In this document: one piece after another, positions 6,659 to 15,587 of the stretch
Numbering within the stretch: position 1 is the first letter of the stretch
Layout of the letters: each line of letters begins with the position of its first letter
Source of the DNA: Aquificaceae bacterium
GTDB taxonomy: Bacteria > Pseudomonadota > Gammaproteobacteria > Thiotrichales > Thiotrichaceae
Reading direction: 5' to 3'
Length of the DNA: 38,094 nt
Assembly: GCA_003972955.1 (NCBI GenBank)
Contig: QOAQ01000154.1
Location: 1-38,094 of the forward strand
Notes under the pieces: model-generated
What the model was told of the DNA's origin: nothing
Seen by the model: only the letters and a program-made list of their open reading frames with translations
The model's database searches: none
Made by a program: the position numbers and the translations under genes

Positions 6659-7777
6659 TCAATGCAATGCTAAAAAAGCACGTTCTAAATCGGCTCTTAA
6701 ATCATCTGCATTTTCTAAGCCAAAACATAATCTTACCAGTCCTGTATTAATACCCATATCACGCTTTTCGCTATCACAAAGTGAGGCATGACTGCCTGAC
6801 CACGGTTGTGCCACCATTGAGCTGACACACGCCATTCCTGTGCCTGTATCAAAGAGTGATAAGGCATCTCTAAACAACACATAATGTTGTTGATACGCTT
6901 CGCTAAAGTCAAAAAAGAGTATCCCGCCATAGTGTTGTAATTGTTTTGTGGATGTTTCTGGCAGGTAGATCTTTTTTACCTCGTCTCGTGTTTTAAGAAA
7001 TTGGTATAAGTCTTCTGTAATACGCACATGCTCACGCATACGAATAGGGAAGGTGTGTAGGCTACGGCGTAATAGCCATGCGCTATTGGGATCTAAAATT
7101 GCGCCTGAATAAAAGCGGGATTGCAGTAAATTATCTGCTAATTGCGCGTCATTTGTGGCAATAAATCCGCCCATCACATCGCTGTGTCCTGATATATATT
7201 TGGTGGCGCTGGCTAATGAGAGGTGTGCGCCACATTGTAGTGGTTTTTGAAACAGAGGGGTTGCCCACGTATTGTCAACCACCACTAAGGCTTGAGGATT
7301 TTTTTGTGCGGTAATATCGGCGACTTCTTGAATCGGAATGGTTTTTAGAAAAGGGTTGGTTGGTGTTTCAAATAACACCATTGAGACGTTATCAGGAATT
7401 TCCTCACGCCCTGCACGGGTGGATAAATCTAAAATAGAAAGGGTTAGATTCATCTGCTCGGCGTAGCGTTGAAACAGTTTATAACTGCATCCATAAATAT
7501 ACTGATTAATCACCAGATGATCACCAGGGCGCAGTTGTTGTAAGACCAGCATAATGGCCGACATGCCCGTCGTAGTGCTGACCACCTGCTTGCATTCTTC
7601 TAATAAAGCCAGTGCACCTTCAAACTCTACGCTATTGGGGTTACTTTTGCGGGTATAGAAATAGGGTGAGTCGGCAGTAAAAGCACTGTTTTGGTAGATA
7701 GGGGTAGCAACAGGATGCGTTTTGGCATTGTCGATGCGAAAGTGGAGCGCTTGTGTTTCAGCGTTTTGATTTTTCAT
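6659..7777 (-). CDS. PLP-dependent transsulfuration enzyme (cystathionine gamma-synthase/lyase family)
   Basis: The Cys/Met metabolism PLP fold is clear. YTRKSNPNS (41-49) carries the Tyr/Arg that bind the cofactor phosphate, FETPTNPFLK lies at 136-145, VVDNTWATPLF (167-176) has the PLP-pyridine Asp, and SATKYISGHSD (190-200) holds the Schiff-base Lys193. Possible reactions are cystathionine synthesis, cystathionine cleavage or methionine gamma-elimination; the sequence does not decide. An in-frame extension reaches 7861, but it runs through a palindromic repeat and has no family similarity, so I start at the ATG at 7777 (372 residues). The ribosome site there is weak. The gene stands alone between two palindromes with matching ends. 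Confidence 0.85.
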   Translation of the reverse strand: MKNQNAETQALHFRIDNAKTHPVATPIYQNSAFTADSPYFYTRKSNPNSVEFEGALALLEECKQVVSTTTGMSAIMLVLQQLRPGDHLVINQYIYGCSYKLFQRYAEQMNLTLSILDLSTRAGREEIPDNVSMVLFETPTNPFLKTIPIQEVADITAQKNPQALVVVDNTWATPLFQKPLQCGAHLSLASATKYISGHSDVMGGFIATNDAQLADNLLQSRFYSGAILDPNSAWLLRRSLHTFPIRMREHVRITEDLYQFLKTRDEVKKIYLPETSTKQLQHYGGILFFDFSEAYQQHYVLFRDALSLFDTGTGMACVSSMVAQPWSGSHASLCDSEKRDMGINTGLVRLCFGLENADDLRADLERAFLALH

Positions 7778-7803
7778 AGTGAGGGTATCTAATATTAATA
7801 AGT

Positions 7804-7873
7804 GTAGGGTGGGTAATCTTCTCTGCCCACCAAATCCCTGCAACTGGTGGGCAAAAAACACTGCCCACCCTAC
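7804..7873. repeat. Nested palindrome with GTAGGGT...ACCCTAC ends (upstream of PLP gene)
   Basis: Outer arms GTAGGGTGGG (7804-7813) and CCCACCCTAC (7864-7873) enclose TGCCCACCA and TGGTGGGCA. It shares its ends and nested plan with 6518-6596. It lies just upstream of the PLP enzyme start and produces a spurious N-terminal extension of that reading frame. Confidence 0.7.
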
Positions 7874-7930
7874 AAAGGAGATTTAATAAATGAATATCTA
7901 TAGAACAAAATATCACATCATAATTTTTAG

Positions 7931-7980
7931 CTGGTTACGAGGCTCCAGCCTCCTAGAATAACGTAACCCGACCTACAGCT
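7931..7980 (-). repeat. Imperfect inverted repeat after the radical SAM gene
   Basis: AGCTGGTTACG (from 7929) pairs imperfectly with CGTAACCCGACCTACAGCT (to 7980), with an inner GGCT/AGCC stem. On the minus strand it directly follows the stop of the AmrS-like gene and is followed by AAAAATTA, so it may serve as a 3' hairpin for the iorAB operon. It lacks a clean T-run. Confidence 0.4.
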
Positions 7981-9320
7981 TATAAAAAGCTAACAGGATA
8001 ATGCGCTCGGTCTAATACTTCTAAAGGTTGATATTCACAGTCTGAATCCCAGCTAATAATAATGCCTGTTTCCTTGTCGGAACGGCGCGAGACGATAAAG
8101 CGATCTAGCCTCTTTGAGAGTTCTTTGACGACGGTAAATTCATCATTTAGCGAGTGAATGAGTAAGCTATCTTTGCCACCATTCCCTTTGCTTTGTAAAA
8201 TATGTGCGCTTTGGACTTCATCTGTCCAGTTGATTTGTAGTTGTTTTGTTGTGGGTGTTTTCTGTATTGACAATGGCTTGTTGATCATTGGCTCAATAAT
8301 AGGTGATTGCGTCCCGCATTGCGTACAACAGGAGTGCTTATCAAGATTCTGTAGCGTGGCATGTAGCCCATAACGCTTTACTAACACCGTACCACAGGAT
8401 TGACAGGCGGTATTATTTAAGTCGGCTTCATAGGCATTGCCGAGGTAAATATGCGTCATTCCTTTGGCTAGGGCTAATTTGCGTGCGCGTTTGAGGGTGG
8501 TAATATCGGTGCGTTCAACATGGGTGTATTGGTAGGCTGGGTGAAACGCGACAAAGTGCAGTGGCACATCTGCCCCTACATTTTCAATCACCCAGTCAAT
8601 GGTTTGTTCAATATCTTCATCTTGATCATTTAATTCAGGAATCACCAGTTGGCTTAGTTCTAAATACGCCCCTGAATCGGCGATCTGTTTGATGCGCTCA
8701 AGCACGGGTTGTAGTTTGGCTTTGGTGTGTTTTTGATAAAATTCGGCATTTAAAGATTTGAGTGATAGGCTAAAAATATCAATACATTCTAATAGCTCAT
8801 TAACAGGCGCTTCCTCGATATAGAAGGCGGATTTATACAGTGTTTTAATACCATTTTTTTGTGCGAGTGTGGAGGTTTTTACCACAAATTCATGCCAGAC
8901 CACAGGGTCGTTATAAGTCCACGAAATAATAGGAATATCGTTTTCCAGACACATTTCAACCAATTGCTCGGGGGTGTAATGGCGCACTATTTTATGATCA
9001 AGATGCTGAATTTGTGAGGTTTCCCAATTTTGACAAAAGGAACACGCCATCATACAGCCGACATTACCCATGCTTAAAATTCTTGCACCAGGGCTGAAGT
9101 GATTAACCGCTTCTGTTTCAATTATTTCTTCTGTCGCTGCCAGTGATTGTCCGTAGTTAAAGCTACGAATTTCGCCCTTTACCGTGCCCCGCACGCCACA
9201 AAAACCCATGCGATCATTTTTAGGACGGCAATGACGTGGGCATAAACGGCATTCAGCACGTTCATCATTAAAGGGAATCCAGTGTTGTGCAGGTCGGCTT
9301 AACGGGGTGACTGTTGGCAT
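7980..9320 (-). CDS. amrS: AmrS-type radical SAM protein with C-terminal extension
   Basis: This 446-residue protein resembles the radical SAM member of the AmmeMemoRadiSam group (PflA-like). It has N-terminal cysteines CRLCPRHC (24-31) and C41, then the radical SAM motif CMMACSFC (C89, C93, C96) binding a 4Fe-4S cluster and SAM, and conserved ISWTYNDPVVWHEF (132-145). A Cys-rich zinc-ribbon-like end (C306, C309, C332, C335) is usual for the family. The roughly 105 residues after 340 are extra and unknown to me. The Memo and AMMECR1 partners are absent here; instead the gene starts two bases after iorB in the same operon. The substrate is unknown; a role in modifying or maturing the oxidoreductase is speculation. 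Confidence 0.82.
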   Translation of the reverse strand: MPTVTPLSRPAQHWIPFNDERAECRLCPRHCRPKNDRMGFCGVRGTVKGEIRSFNYGQSLAATEEIIETEAVNHFSPGARILSMGNVGCMMACSFCQNWETSQIQHLDHKIVRHYTPEQLVEMCLENDIPIISWTYNDPVVWHEFVVKTSTLAQKNGIKTLYKSAFYIEEAPVNELLECIDIFSLSLKSLNAEFYQKHTKAKLQPVLERIKQIADSGAYLELSQLVIPELNDQDEDIEQTIDWVIENVGADVPLHFVAFHPAYQYTHVERTDITTLKRARKLALAKGMTHIYLGNAYEADLNNTACQSCGTVLVKRYGLHATLQNLDKHSCCTQCGTQSPIIEPMINKPLSIQKTPTTKQLQINWTDEVQSAHILQSKGNGGKDSLLIHSLNDEFTVVKELSKRLDRFIVSRRSDKETGIIISWDSDCEYQPLEVLDRAHYPVSFL

Positions 9321-9322
9321 TT

Positions 9323-9913
9323 TTATGTTCTCTTCGCTTTTTTGATCAGACTAAAAAACAGTGTATCAAAAACAGCTCTTTCAAAGGGGGGAGAGGTTTC
9401 AACAAACGCGCATGATAAAGAAGTCAGGCAATCAAGCCCAGCATAATAGTTAGCCATCTTAGGCGTACCTGATTGTTGTTGCGCGATCTCTTGGTATGCT
9501 TTCCAATGTACTGTTAAAGGTAAGGCATTAAGCTGTTGTTGGGGGGATTCTATTGCCTGTTGTTTGGATCGTTCTATAAAGAAAGGCATCGCTTTGGTTT
9601 CGACCCAGAGTGAGGTATTGCTATGAGCTAAGGGTAAATGGCGCAAGGCTTCCCATGGTTCGAGTGCAATTAAACTATCGAGTTGACCCGTAGGAATCCC
9701 TTGTCCTAATACGCTTAAGGTGTCTTTACTGATTCTAAATTCGGCATAGACAGACCCTAATGATTGTGCGCCACCTTTGTGAATGGTGAACTGACAGTGG
9801 TATCCAGAACTAATAATAAATTCTGCTAACACCTTAGCAAGACTGTTAATTCCCTGCCCGCCAATGCCTGCAATGATGAGGTTAACGGTCTTCGCTATTC
9901 GGGGGTTCGACAT
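9323..9913 (-). CDS. iorB: Indolepyruvate ferredoxin oxidoreductase, beta subunit
   Basis: IorB is the gamma-type domain of 2-oxoacid:ferredoxin oxidoreductases. With IorA it oxidatively decarboxylates aryl pyruvates (from Trp, Phe or Tyr) to aryl-acetyl-CoA, reducing ferredoxin, or runs in reverse. The signature IIAGIGGQGINSLAKVLAE near the N-terminus and the HKGGAQSLGSVYAEFR segment identify it. A TTG at 9922 is in frame, but the ATG at 9913 follows AGGTGA at 9 bases and gives the usual N-terminus, so I prefer it. The gene overlaps the iorA 3' end by about 30 bases, which means translational coupling. Confidence 0.85.
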   Translation of the reverse strand: MSNPRIAKTVNLIIAGIGGQGINSLAKVLAEFIISSGYHCQFTIHKGGAQSLGSVYAEFRISKDTLSVLGQGIPTGQLDSLIALEPWEALRHLPLAHSNTSLWVETKAMPFFIERSKQQAIESPQQQLNALPLTVHWKAYQEIAQQQSGTPKMANYYAGLDCLTSLSCAFVETSPPFERAVFDTLFFSLIKKAKRT

Positions 9914-11699
9914 AAGGATCAATCACCTCTATGGCATTATTGGGACATACATCCAAGCAAGCGGTGCAACGACGGCAACGAGTTAAATCAATCTGTAATG
10001 TTTTATCGACTGCTTTAATAATCGCAGGACATTGCAATTTTTCATAACACAGCGTGCAACCAGCACACAGATCATTATGGATAAATAAACGTCGTTCTTT
10101 AAAACGGCGCAATGCTTCGGTATTAGGCTGTAGGGCGCAGTCTCCTTGCACCCAAATGGCTTTTACACCCTTTATTTTAGCGGCAGTTTGAATGGCTTCT
10201 GTTAATTCTGAGGAGATAAAGGCATTGACCTTAAAGATGGTTTGAACCCCGATCCCTTCTAGTAGCTTGCCTAAATCTGTTTTGTCTGAGGAGGTAGGCG
10301 AGTCTTGATGCCCTGTCATTGCGACACTGCGATTATCAAAAATAATATGGGTAAGATTGATATTATTTTCTACCGCGCTTTGCAAAGAGATTAATCCGCC
10401 ATGAAAAAAACTGCCTTCTCCACCCGTAGAAACCAGTGCTTGATCTGGTAATAAGTGCGCGATTCCTTGCGAAATACCGATCCCTGCATTCATACACAAT
10501 AACCAGTCGGTACGATGCGGTGGCAAGGAGGAGCATCCAATATCACCGCCAATAATGCCATCACCTATCGCCGCATCAATGCCATAAAAAGAAGAACGAT
10601 GCGGACAACCTTCACAAAAACTACCTGCGCGTTCTGGGCAGTCTATTTTCAGTGATAATGCGTTATGGGGCTGGGTGACGTTAAATATTTTAGAAAAATA
10701 ATCACTCAATAAGCTACTAGACAATTCTCCCCAAGCGGGAAAAATATCTTTACCTTGTATCTCACAGCTTACTTTGCCAAAGGCTTCGCGTTTGATCATG
10801 GTTTCTAAAAAACCATCCTGATCTTCGGCGATAATAATTTTGTTCTTATGCTGTGCAAATTGCATAAAATCAGCAAGATTAAGCGGATAGCTTAATTCAA
10901 TATTAAGCAGGTGAAGCTGTGCGCTTAAACCGAGTGATTCAATGACTTCATAGCAGACGCTATAACTTGCCCCGCGTGTCACAATGCCAATGCGGGCTTG
11001 GGGATTGAAATGTGTACTAAAGAGTTGCTGAGATTGCTGATGCAGTGTTTGTAAGCGTAATAGATGATCACGATGATTACGCACCGCTTTTGCACCGACA
11101 TTAATCAAATTTTCAGGATCTTTTTTAAAGACAAAAGGACGTTTTTTGTGTGTTTCTGGCTGGCGGGTAATGAGACTAGATTGATACGCAATTCTTCCTG
11201 CAACAAACACTAATACGGGCAACTGTAGTTGTTCTGAGATGCTAAACGCTTGTTTGACGCACTTATAAACACCCTGCACCGTGGCGGGTTCTAATAAGGG
11301 CAGATTAAATTGCGGCGCATACCAATGAACATCTTCCTCCCCTGTGCTGGTGCGCGCTCCTGGGTCAGTGCCAACGACAATAACCATACCGCCCTTAATT
11401 TTACAAACCGCAGAATAGTTAAGAGGGTCTGCCGCAATATTTAATCCCACATGCTTCATTACCACTAAGGAGCGCGCTCCGCACAAACTCGCCCCCATAC
11501 AGGAAAGAGCCGCGATATGTTCATTTAAGGCGTGATTAATGAGATAGTTATACTGGTTTTTTTCGGCATCTAAAACGTTAATGACGCGATTCACAGGAGA
11601 ACCAGGATAGTGAGCGACATAATCAACCCCCGCATCCTGAGCCGCCCACGCAATGGCATCATTGCCATCGGCAAACAAAGTAGGGTGTGTATCAGTCAT
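9882..11699 (-). CDS. iorA: Indolepyruvate ferredoxin oxidoreductase, alpha subunit
   Basis: The catalytic, TPP-binding subunit (605 residues). The N-terminal pyrimidine-binding domain shows AAQDAGVDYVAHYPGSPVN (about 18-36). The TPP-diphosphate region is recognisable in GDIGCSSLPP and STGGEGSFFHGG. The C-terminus carries two 4Fe-4S motifs, CAGCTLCYEKLQCP and CRRCTACLDVCP, typical of IorA. The start overlaps the DUF3817 stop by eight bases. The enzyme needs Fe-S clusters and an electron acceptor not encoded here. In an autotroph it may serve aromatic amino acid turnover or reductive synthesis from aryl acetates; the direction cannot be read from sequence. Confidence 0.9.
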   Translation of the reverse strand: MTDTHPTLFADGNDAIAWAAQDAGVDYVAHYPGSPVNRVINVLDAEKNQYNYLINHALNEHIAALSCMGASLCGARSLVVMKHVGLNIAADPLNYSAVCKIKGGMVIVVGTDPGARTSTGEEDVHWYAPQFNLPLLEPATVQGVYKCVKQAFSISEQLQLPVLVFVAGRIAYQSSLITRQPETHKKRPFVFKKDPENLINVGAKAVRNHRDHLLRLQTLHQQSQQLFSTHFNPQARIGIVTRGASYSVCYEVIESLGLSAQLHLLNIELSYPLNLADFMQFAQHKNKIIIAEDQDGFLETMIKREAFGKVSCEIQGKDIFPAWGELSSSLLSDYFSKIFNVTQPHNALSLKIDCPERAGSFCEGCPHRSSFYGIDAAIGDGIIGGDIGCSSLPPHRTDWLLCMNAGIGISQGIAHLLPDQALVSTGGEGSFFHGGLISLQSAVENNINLTHIIFDNRSVAMTGHQDSPTSSDKTDLGKLLEGIGVQTIFKVNAFISSELTEAIQTAAKIKGVKAIWVQGDCALQPNTEALRRFKERRLFIHNDLCAGCTLCYEKLQCPAIIKAVDKTLQIDLTRCRRCTACLDVCPNNAIEVIDPYVEPPNSEDR

Positions 11700-11991
11700 T
11701 TGTTATAGGGTTTGTATTTTTAAGCATAAAGCGTTCAAAAATAAAACTACCAAAAGGGATAAAAGCTGCGAATAAAGCAATCATCCATTTTGCCAAGGTG
11801 ATCTGATTTTTACTAAGGGATGAGGTGAGGATAAAGACATATCCTAGAAATGCCATGCCATGAATCGGGCCCATTATGCGAACGGCTTCAGGGTAGCCAT
11901 AATAGTATTTCAATGGCAAAGCGATTAGCACTAATAAGACAAGCGTTGTGCCTTCAATAAGTGCGGCTTTGCGTAGTGTGTTTATTGTCAA
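11692..11991 (-). CDS. DUF3817 small membrane protein
   Basis: A 99-residue protein with about three hydrophobic helices and the DUF3817 pattern: ALIEGTTLVLLVLIALPLKY near the N-terminus, then MGPIHGMAFLGYV in the middle. The start is TTG with AGGA eight bases upstream. DUF3817 proteins are common small membrane proteins of unknown function. It is the first gene of the DUF3817-iorA-iorB-amrS unit and overlaps iorA, so co-expression is likely; a direct link to the oxidoreductase is not shown. Confidence 0.75.
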   Translation of the reverse strand: MTINTLRKAALIEGTTLVLLVLIALPLKYYYGYPEAVRIMGPIHGMAFLGYVFILTSSLSKNQITLAKWMIALFAAFIPFGSFIFERFMLKNTNPITND

Positions 11992-12123
11992 AATTGATTT
12001 CCTGAATAGTAAAAGCGTAGCATAGCAGAATGTTTTGCTTGATCCATTTCTCTTGTCATATAAATATGTTTAAATCTTTTTCCTAGCTTCCCATCTTAAT
12101 AGCACGAGTACATTTGGAGTGAA

Positions 12124-12912
12124 ATGATGTTTTCACATATCAAAGAAGATGTTTCCTGCGTCTTCGACCGCGACCCTGCGGCACGTAATACGTTTGAGAT
12201 TTTAACAACCTACCCTGGCGTTCATGCAACGATCACCCATCGAATTTCTCATGCTTTATGGGAGAAAGGTTTTAAGTGGTTGGCAAGGGTGCTTTCTAAT
12301 GTTGCGCGTTTATTTACGGGTATCGAAATTCATCCTAGTGCTGAGATTGGACGGCGCTTTTTTATTGATCATGGTATGGGGGTGGTGATCGGTGAGACGG
12401 CTGAAATTGGTGATGATTGTACCTTGTATCATGGGGTTACTTTAGGCGGGACAAGTTGGCAAGAGGGCAAGCGTCATCCTACCTTGGGGAATAATGTGGT
12501 GATAGGGGCAGGGGCTAAAATACTTGGTCCAATTATGATTAATGATGGTGCGCGGGTAGGTTCGAATGCGGTGGTGGTAAAGGAGGTGCGGACAAATACC
12601 ACGGTTGTGGGTGTGCCTGCTCGTGAGGTTGTGCCACGCTCTGATAAACAGAGAAAGCGTGAAGATTTAGCCAGAAAAATGGGCTTTGATGCCTATGGTG
12701 CAACGCAGGATATGTCTGATCCTGTGTCCAATACGGTCAATAGAATGCTGGATCATATCCATAAAATGGATGAGCGCATGGATAAAATGTGTACGCAAAT
12801 ACGTCGCTTAGGAGGAAAACTGGAATTAGAGCCATTGCCACAAATAAAAGCAGAAGGCTTTGATGATGGGGTAGAGAGCAATAAGCACGAGATAGATTGT
12901 GGTAATACTTGA
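12124..12912 (+). CDS. cysE: Serine O-acetyltransferase
   Basis: CysE makes O-acetylserine from serine and acetyl-CoA, the carbon acceptor for sulfide in cysteine synthesis. The 262-residue product has an N-terminal helical part ([19 protein letters not shown], about 16-34) and a hexapeptide beta helix from about 72 to 172, including [17 protein letters not shown], with the His/Asp active-site region, and [10 protein letters not shown]. After about 175 a charged tail extends the protein. Two adjacent ATGs are possible; GGAG fits the second (12127) slightly better. It lies just upstream of iscR, as I recall for cysE2 in Azotobacter, which makes sense because IscS consumes cysteine. Its stop codon lies inside the IscR box. 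Confidence 0.9.
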   Translation: MMFSHIKEDVSCVFDRDPAARNTFEILTTYPGVHATITHRISHALWEKGFKWLARVLSNVARLFTGIEIHPSAEIGRRFFIDHGMGVVIGETAEIGDDCTLYHGVTLGGTSWQEGKRHPTLGNNVVIGAGAKILGPIMINDGARVGSNAVVVKEVRTNTTVVGVPAREVVPRSDKQRKREDLARKMGFDAYGATQDMSDPVSNTVNRMLDHIHKMDERMDKMCTQIRRLGGKLELEPLPQIKAEGFDDGVESNKHEIDCGNT

Positions 12913-12929
12913 CTGCCTTTGTCAGGTAT
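12905..12929 (+). promoter_or_regulatory. Type 1 IscR binding site
   Basis: ATACTTGAC-N7-GTCAGGTAT is an almost perfect dyad and matches the type 1 IscR consensus (ATASYYGACT...AGTCRRSTAT) at nearly all conserved positions. It overlaps the -35 element of the promoter at 12909-12937 and the cysE stop codon. Holo-IscR bound here would block transcription of iscR and the isc genes, the known feedback loop. This is a match to a known consensus, not an experiment. Confidence 0.82.
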
Positions 12930-12937
12930 TCTACTAT
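12909..12937 (+). promoter_or_regulatory. Sigma70-type promoter of the isc operon
   Basis: TTGACT (12909-12914) and TACTAT (12932-12937) are separated by 17 bases, a good -35/-10 pair that starts inside the end of cysE. Transcription would begin near 12944, leaving a leader of about 125 bases before iscR. That leader contains the dyad ACTGATA...TATCAGT (about 12953-12975). The IscR box covers the -35 region. Confidence 0.7.
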
Positions 12938-13069
12938 GCAAGCATTAGCAAATACTGATAAACGAAAGGTATCAGTGTTTACCCCCAAAGAATATCCCTA
13001 CAATGGGTTATGAGAGTCTATAGCTCGTTGAAAATAGAGATAGACAATGCTGCGGAGAATGATTCTTCT

Positions 13070-13525
13070 ATGAAATTAACTACCAAAGGCCGTTATGCTG
13101 TAACTGCGATGCTAGATATATCGTTGCATTGTGATGACAAGCCCGTTTCGCTGGCTGAGATTTCAGAGCGTCAAGATATTTCTCTTTCTTACCTAGAACA
13201 ACTTTTTTCTAAATTACGTAAGCAAGGTCTAGTGAGTAGTATGCGCGGGCCAGGCGGTGGTTATCGTTTAAGCCGTGCGCCATCTAAAATAGCGGTTTCT
13301 GAAATTATTATGGCGGTTGATGAAAATGTCGATTTCTCTAATTGTGGTGGCAAAGGAAACTGTCAGCAAGATGAGCGTTGTTTAACCCATAATTTATGGA
13401 TGGATTTAAGTCGTCGCATTCAATCGTTTCTTGATGATATTTCTCTTGAGGAGATGATGTCGCACCGTGATGTATTAGAAGTGGCGGCAAGACAAGATGA
13501 TGAAAAAGTATTAAAACAAGCCTAG
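13070..13525 (+). CDS. iscR: Iron-sulfur cluster regulator IscR
   Basis: This Rrf2-family winged-helix repressor (151 residues) senses Fe-S status. Its 2Fe-2S ligands align exactly with E. coli: C92, C98, C104 and H107 in [20 protein letters not shown]. The DNA-binding part begins [18 protein letters not shown] longer in-frame start at 13010 adds twenty residues not found in the family, so I use the ATG at 13070, preceded by GGAGA. It is the first gene of iscRSUA-hscBA-fdx-iscX and is very likely autoregulated through the box at 12905-12929. Confidence 0.95.
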   Translation: MKLTTKGRYAVTAMLDISLHCDDKPVSLAEISERQDISLSYLEQLFSKLRKQGLVSSMRGPGGGYRLSRAPSKIAVSEIIMAVDENVDFSNCGGKGNCQQDERCLTHNLWMDLSRRIQSFLDDISLEEMMSHRDVLEVAARQDDEKVLKQA

Positions 13526-13580
13526 CAAGCTGTTAGCAAATAAACTTATTAGCAAGCATATTATAAAAGGATTGCCAATT

Positions 13581-14804
13581 ATGAGCGAGTTAAAAACCCC
13601 AATCTATCTGGATTATTCTGCAACCACACCCGTTGATAAACGTGTTGCCGAAAAAATGATGCAGTATTTAACATTAGACGGTGTTTTTGGTAACCCCGCA
13701 TCAAATAGTCATTCTTTTGGATGGGCAAGTGATGACGCGGTAAAGGCAGCGCGTGCCGATGTCGCCGCACTTATAAATGCTGACTCGCGTGAAATCGTCT
13801 GGACAAGTGGTGCAACAGAATCTGATAACTTAGCCATCAAAGGTGCAGCGCACTTTAACCAGCGTCGTGGCAAACACATCATCACCATGAAAACAGAGCA
13901 TAAGGCGGTATTAGATACCTGTCGTCAGCTAGAGCGTGAGGGCTTTGAGGTGACGTATCTTGACCCTAAAGATAATGGTTTATTAGATTTAGACGTGTTT
14001 AAAGCAGCCATACGAGATGACACCACAGTTGTTTCAATTATGCACGTAAACAATGAGATAGGGGTTATCCAAGATATAAAAGCCATTGGTGAAATCTGTC
14101 GTGAGAAGAAAATAGTCTTTCATGTCGATGCCGCACAAAGCGCAGGTAAAGTAGCGATTGATATGGATGAGTTAAAAGTCGATATGATGAGCTTCTCGGC
14201 ACATAAAATATACGGTCCAAAAGGCATTGGTGCATTATATGTGCGTCGTAAACCGCGTGTGCGTATCGAAGCACAAATGCACGGCGGTGGACATGAGCGC
14301 GGTATGCGTTCGGGCACCTTAGCAACTCATCAAATTGTGGGTATGGGAGAAGCCTTCCGTTTAGCCAAAGAAGAAATGGAAAGTGATAACGAGCGTATCC
14401 TTGCCTTGCGTAATCGTTTATACGACGGCTTTAAGGATATGGAAGAAGTCTATGTAAACGGCGATTTAGAACAGCGTATAGCAGGCAACTTAAATATCAG
14501 CTTTAACCATGTTGAAGGTGAAAGTTTAATGATGTCGCTGAAAGGTATAGCCGTATCATCAGGGTCAGCCTGTACTAGCGCCAGCTTAGAACCAAGTTAT
14601 GTATTACGCGCCTTAGGACGTAATGATGAGTTAGCACATAGCTCCTTACGCTTCACCTTAGGACGTTTTTCGACAGAAGAAGAAGTAGATTATGCCATTA
14701 AAGAAACACGCAAAGCCGTTGAAAAGCTACGTGATCTTTCACCACTCTGGGATATGTACAAAGAAGGTATTGATTTAAGTAGCGTTGAGTGGGCTGCACA
14801 TTAA
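13581..14804 (+). CDS. iscS: Cysteine desulfurase IscS
   Basis: IscS takes sulfur from cysteine as an enzyme persulfide, releasing alanine, and passes it to IscU and other acceptors. In the 407-residue product the PLP lysine is K209 ([10 protein letters not shown]) and the persulfide cysteine is C331 ([14 protein letters not shown]). The ending SSVEWAAH matches the IscU-binding tail of the family. A TTG at 13572 is in frame, but ATG 13581 gives the standard N-terminus ([19 protein letters not shown]). It lies 55 bases after iscR. Confidence 0.96.
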   Translation: MSELKTPIYLDYSATTPVDKRVAEKMMQYLTLDGVFGNPASNSHSFGWASDDAVKAARADVAALINADSREIVWTSGATESDNLAIKGAAHFNQRRGKHIITMKTEHKAVLDTCRQLEREGFEVTYLDPKDNGLLDLDVFKAAIRDDTTVVSIMHVNNEIGVIQDIKAIGEICREKKIVFHVDAAQSAGKVAIDMDELKVDMMSFSAHKIYGPKGIGALYVRRKPRVRIEAQMHGGGHERGMRSGTLATHQIVGMGEAFRLAKEEMESDNERILALRNRLYDGFKDMEEVYVNGDLEQRIAGNLNISFNHVEGESLMMSLKGIAVSSGSACTSASLEPSYVLRALGRNDELAHSSLRFTLGRFSTEEEVDYAIKETRKAVEKLRDLSPLWDMYKEGIDLSSVEWAAH

Positions 14805-14854
14805 TACATCATCATGAATTTAGAATTTAACTGAATATTTAAGAGGTAAATAAC

Positions 14855-15232
14855 ATGGCATACGGTGACAAGGTAATCGATCATTACGAAAATCCACGCA
14901 ATGTAGGGACGTTAGATAAAGACGCTAAAAACATAGGCACGGGCATGGTTGGTGCGCCAGCATGTGGTGACGTTATGAAACTACAAATTGAAGTAGGCGA
15001 TGATGGTGTCATTAAAGATGCTAAATTCAAAACTTACGGCTGTGGTTCTGCGATTGCTTCTTCTAGTCTTTTAACCGAATGGGTAAAAGGCAAAACATTA
15101 GACGAAGCAAAAGAAATTAAAAATACTGAAATTGCAGAAGAGCTAGAGTTGCCTCCTGTAAAAGTACATTGCTCTGTACTTGCAGAAGACGCAATTAAAG
15201 CAGCAATTGATGATTTTCAGAGTAAGCAGTAA
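14855..15232 (+). CDS. iscU: Fe-S cluster scaffold protein IscU
   Basis: IscU is the scaffold on which 2Fe-2S and 4Fe-4S clusters are assembled. All key residues are present with E. coli numbering: C37, D39, C63, C106, and the HscA-recognition motif LPPVK at 99-103. At 125 residues it has normal length. A strong AGAGGT site precedes the ATG. It follows iscS by 50 bases in the same operon. Confidence 0.96.
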   Translation: MAYGDKVIDHYENPRNVGTLDKDAKNIGTGMVGAPACGDVMKLQIEVGDDGVIKDAKFKTYGCGSAIASSSLLTEWVKGKTLDEAKEIKNTEIAEELELPPVKVHCSVLAEDAIKAAIDDFQSKQ

Positions 15233-15254
15233 TCATTAAAAAGAGGTAACTCAC

Positions 15255-15578
15255 ATGGCAATTACATTAACGGAAGTAGCCGCTGAACGCGTGAATTCTT
15301 TTTTAGAAAACCGTGGCAAAGGGGTAGGTTTGCGCTTAGGTGTAAAAACACACGGTTGTTCGGGGATGGCGTATGTCATGGAATTTGCCGATGAGATAGA
15401 TGAGCACGACAGCGTTTTTGAAAGTCATGGTGTTAAATTAATTGTCGATCCTAAAAGCCTTGTTTATTTAGATGGTACAGAGATGGACTTCGCCAAAGAT
15501 GGTTTAAATGAAGGCTTTAAGTTCACTAACCCAAATGAAAGCGGTAGTTGTGGTTGTGGCGAAAGCTTTACGGTTTAG
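15255..15578 (+). CDS. iscA: A-type Fe-S carrier IscA
   Basis: IscA carries Fe-S clusters or iron to target proteins. The three conserved cysteines are C35 (THGCSGMAY), C99 and C101 (GSCGCGESF), exactly as in E. coli IscA; length is 107. AAGAGGT precedes the ATG. It lies between iscU and hscB. Confidence 0.95.
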   Translation: MAITLTEVAAERVNSFLENRGKGVGLRLGVKTHGCSGMAYVMEFADEIDEHDSVFESHGVKLIVDPKSLVYLDGTEMDFAKDGLNEGFKFTNPNESGSCGCGESFTV

Positions 15579-15587
15579 GGATTACCA

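Noticed and set aside
7778-7861. In-frame N-terminal extension of the PLP transsulfuration enzyme
   Set aside because: The 28 extra residues are a translation of the palindromic repeat at 7804-7873 and have no counterpart in the family, which begins near the ATG at 7777.
13010-13069. Longer IscR start
   Set aside because: The added 20 residues are not present in IscR proteins and lie in the promoter leader; ATG 13070 gives the standard N-terminus.
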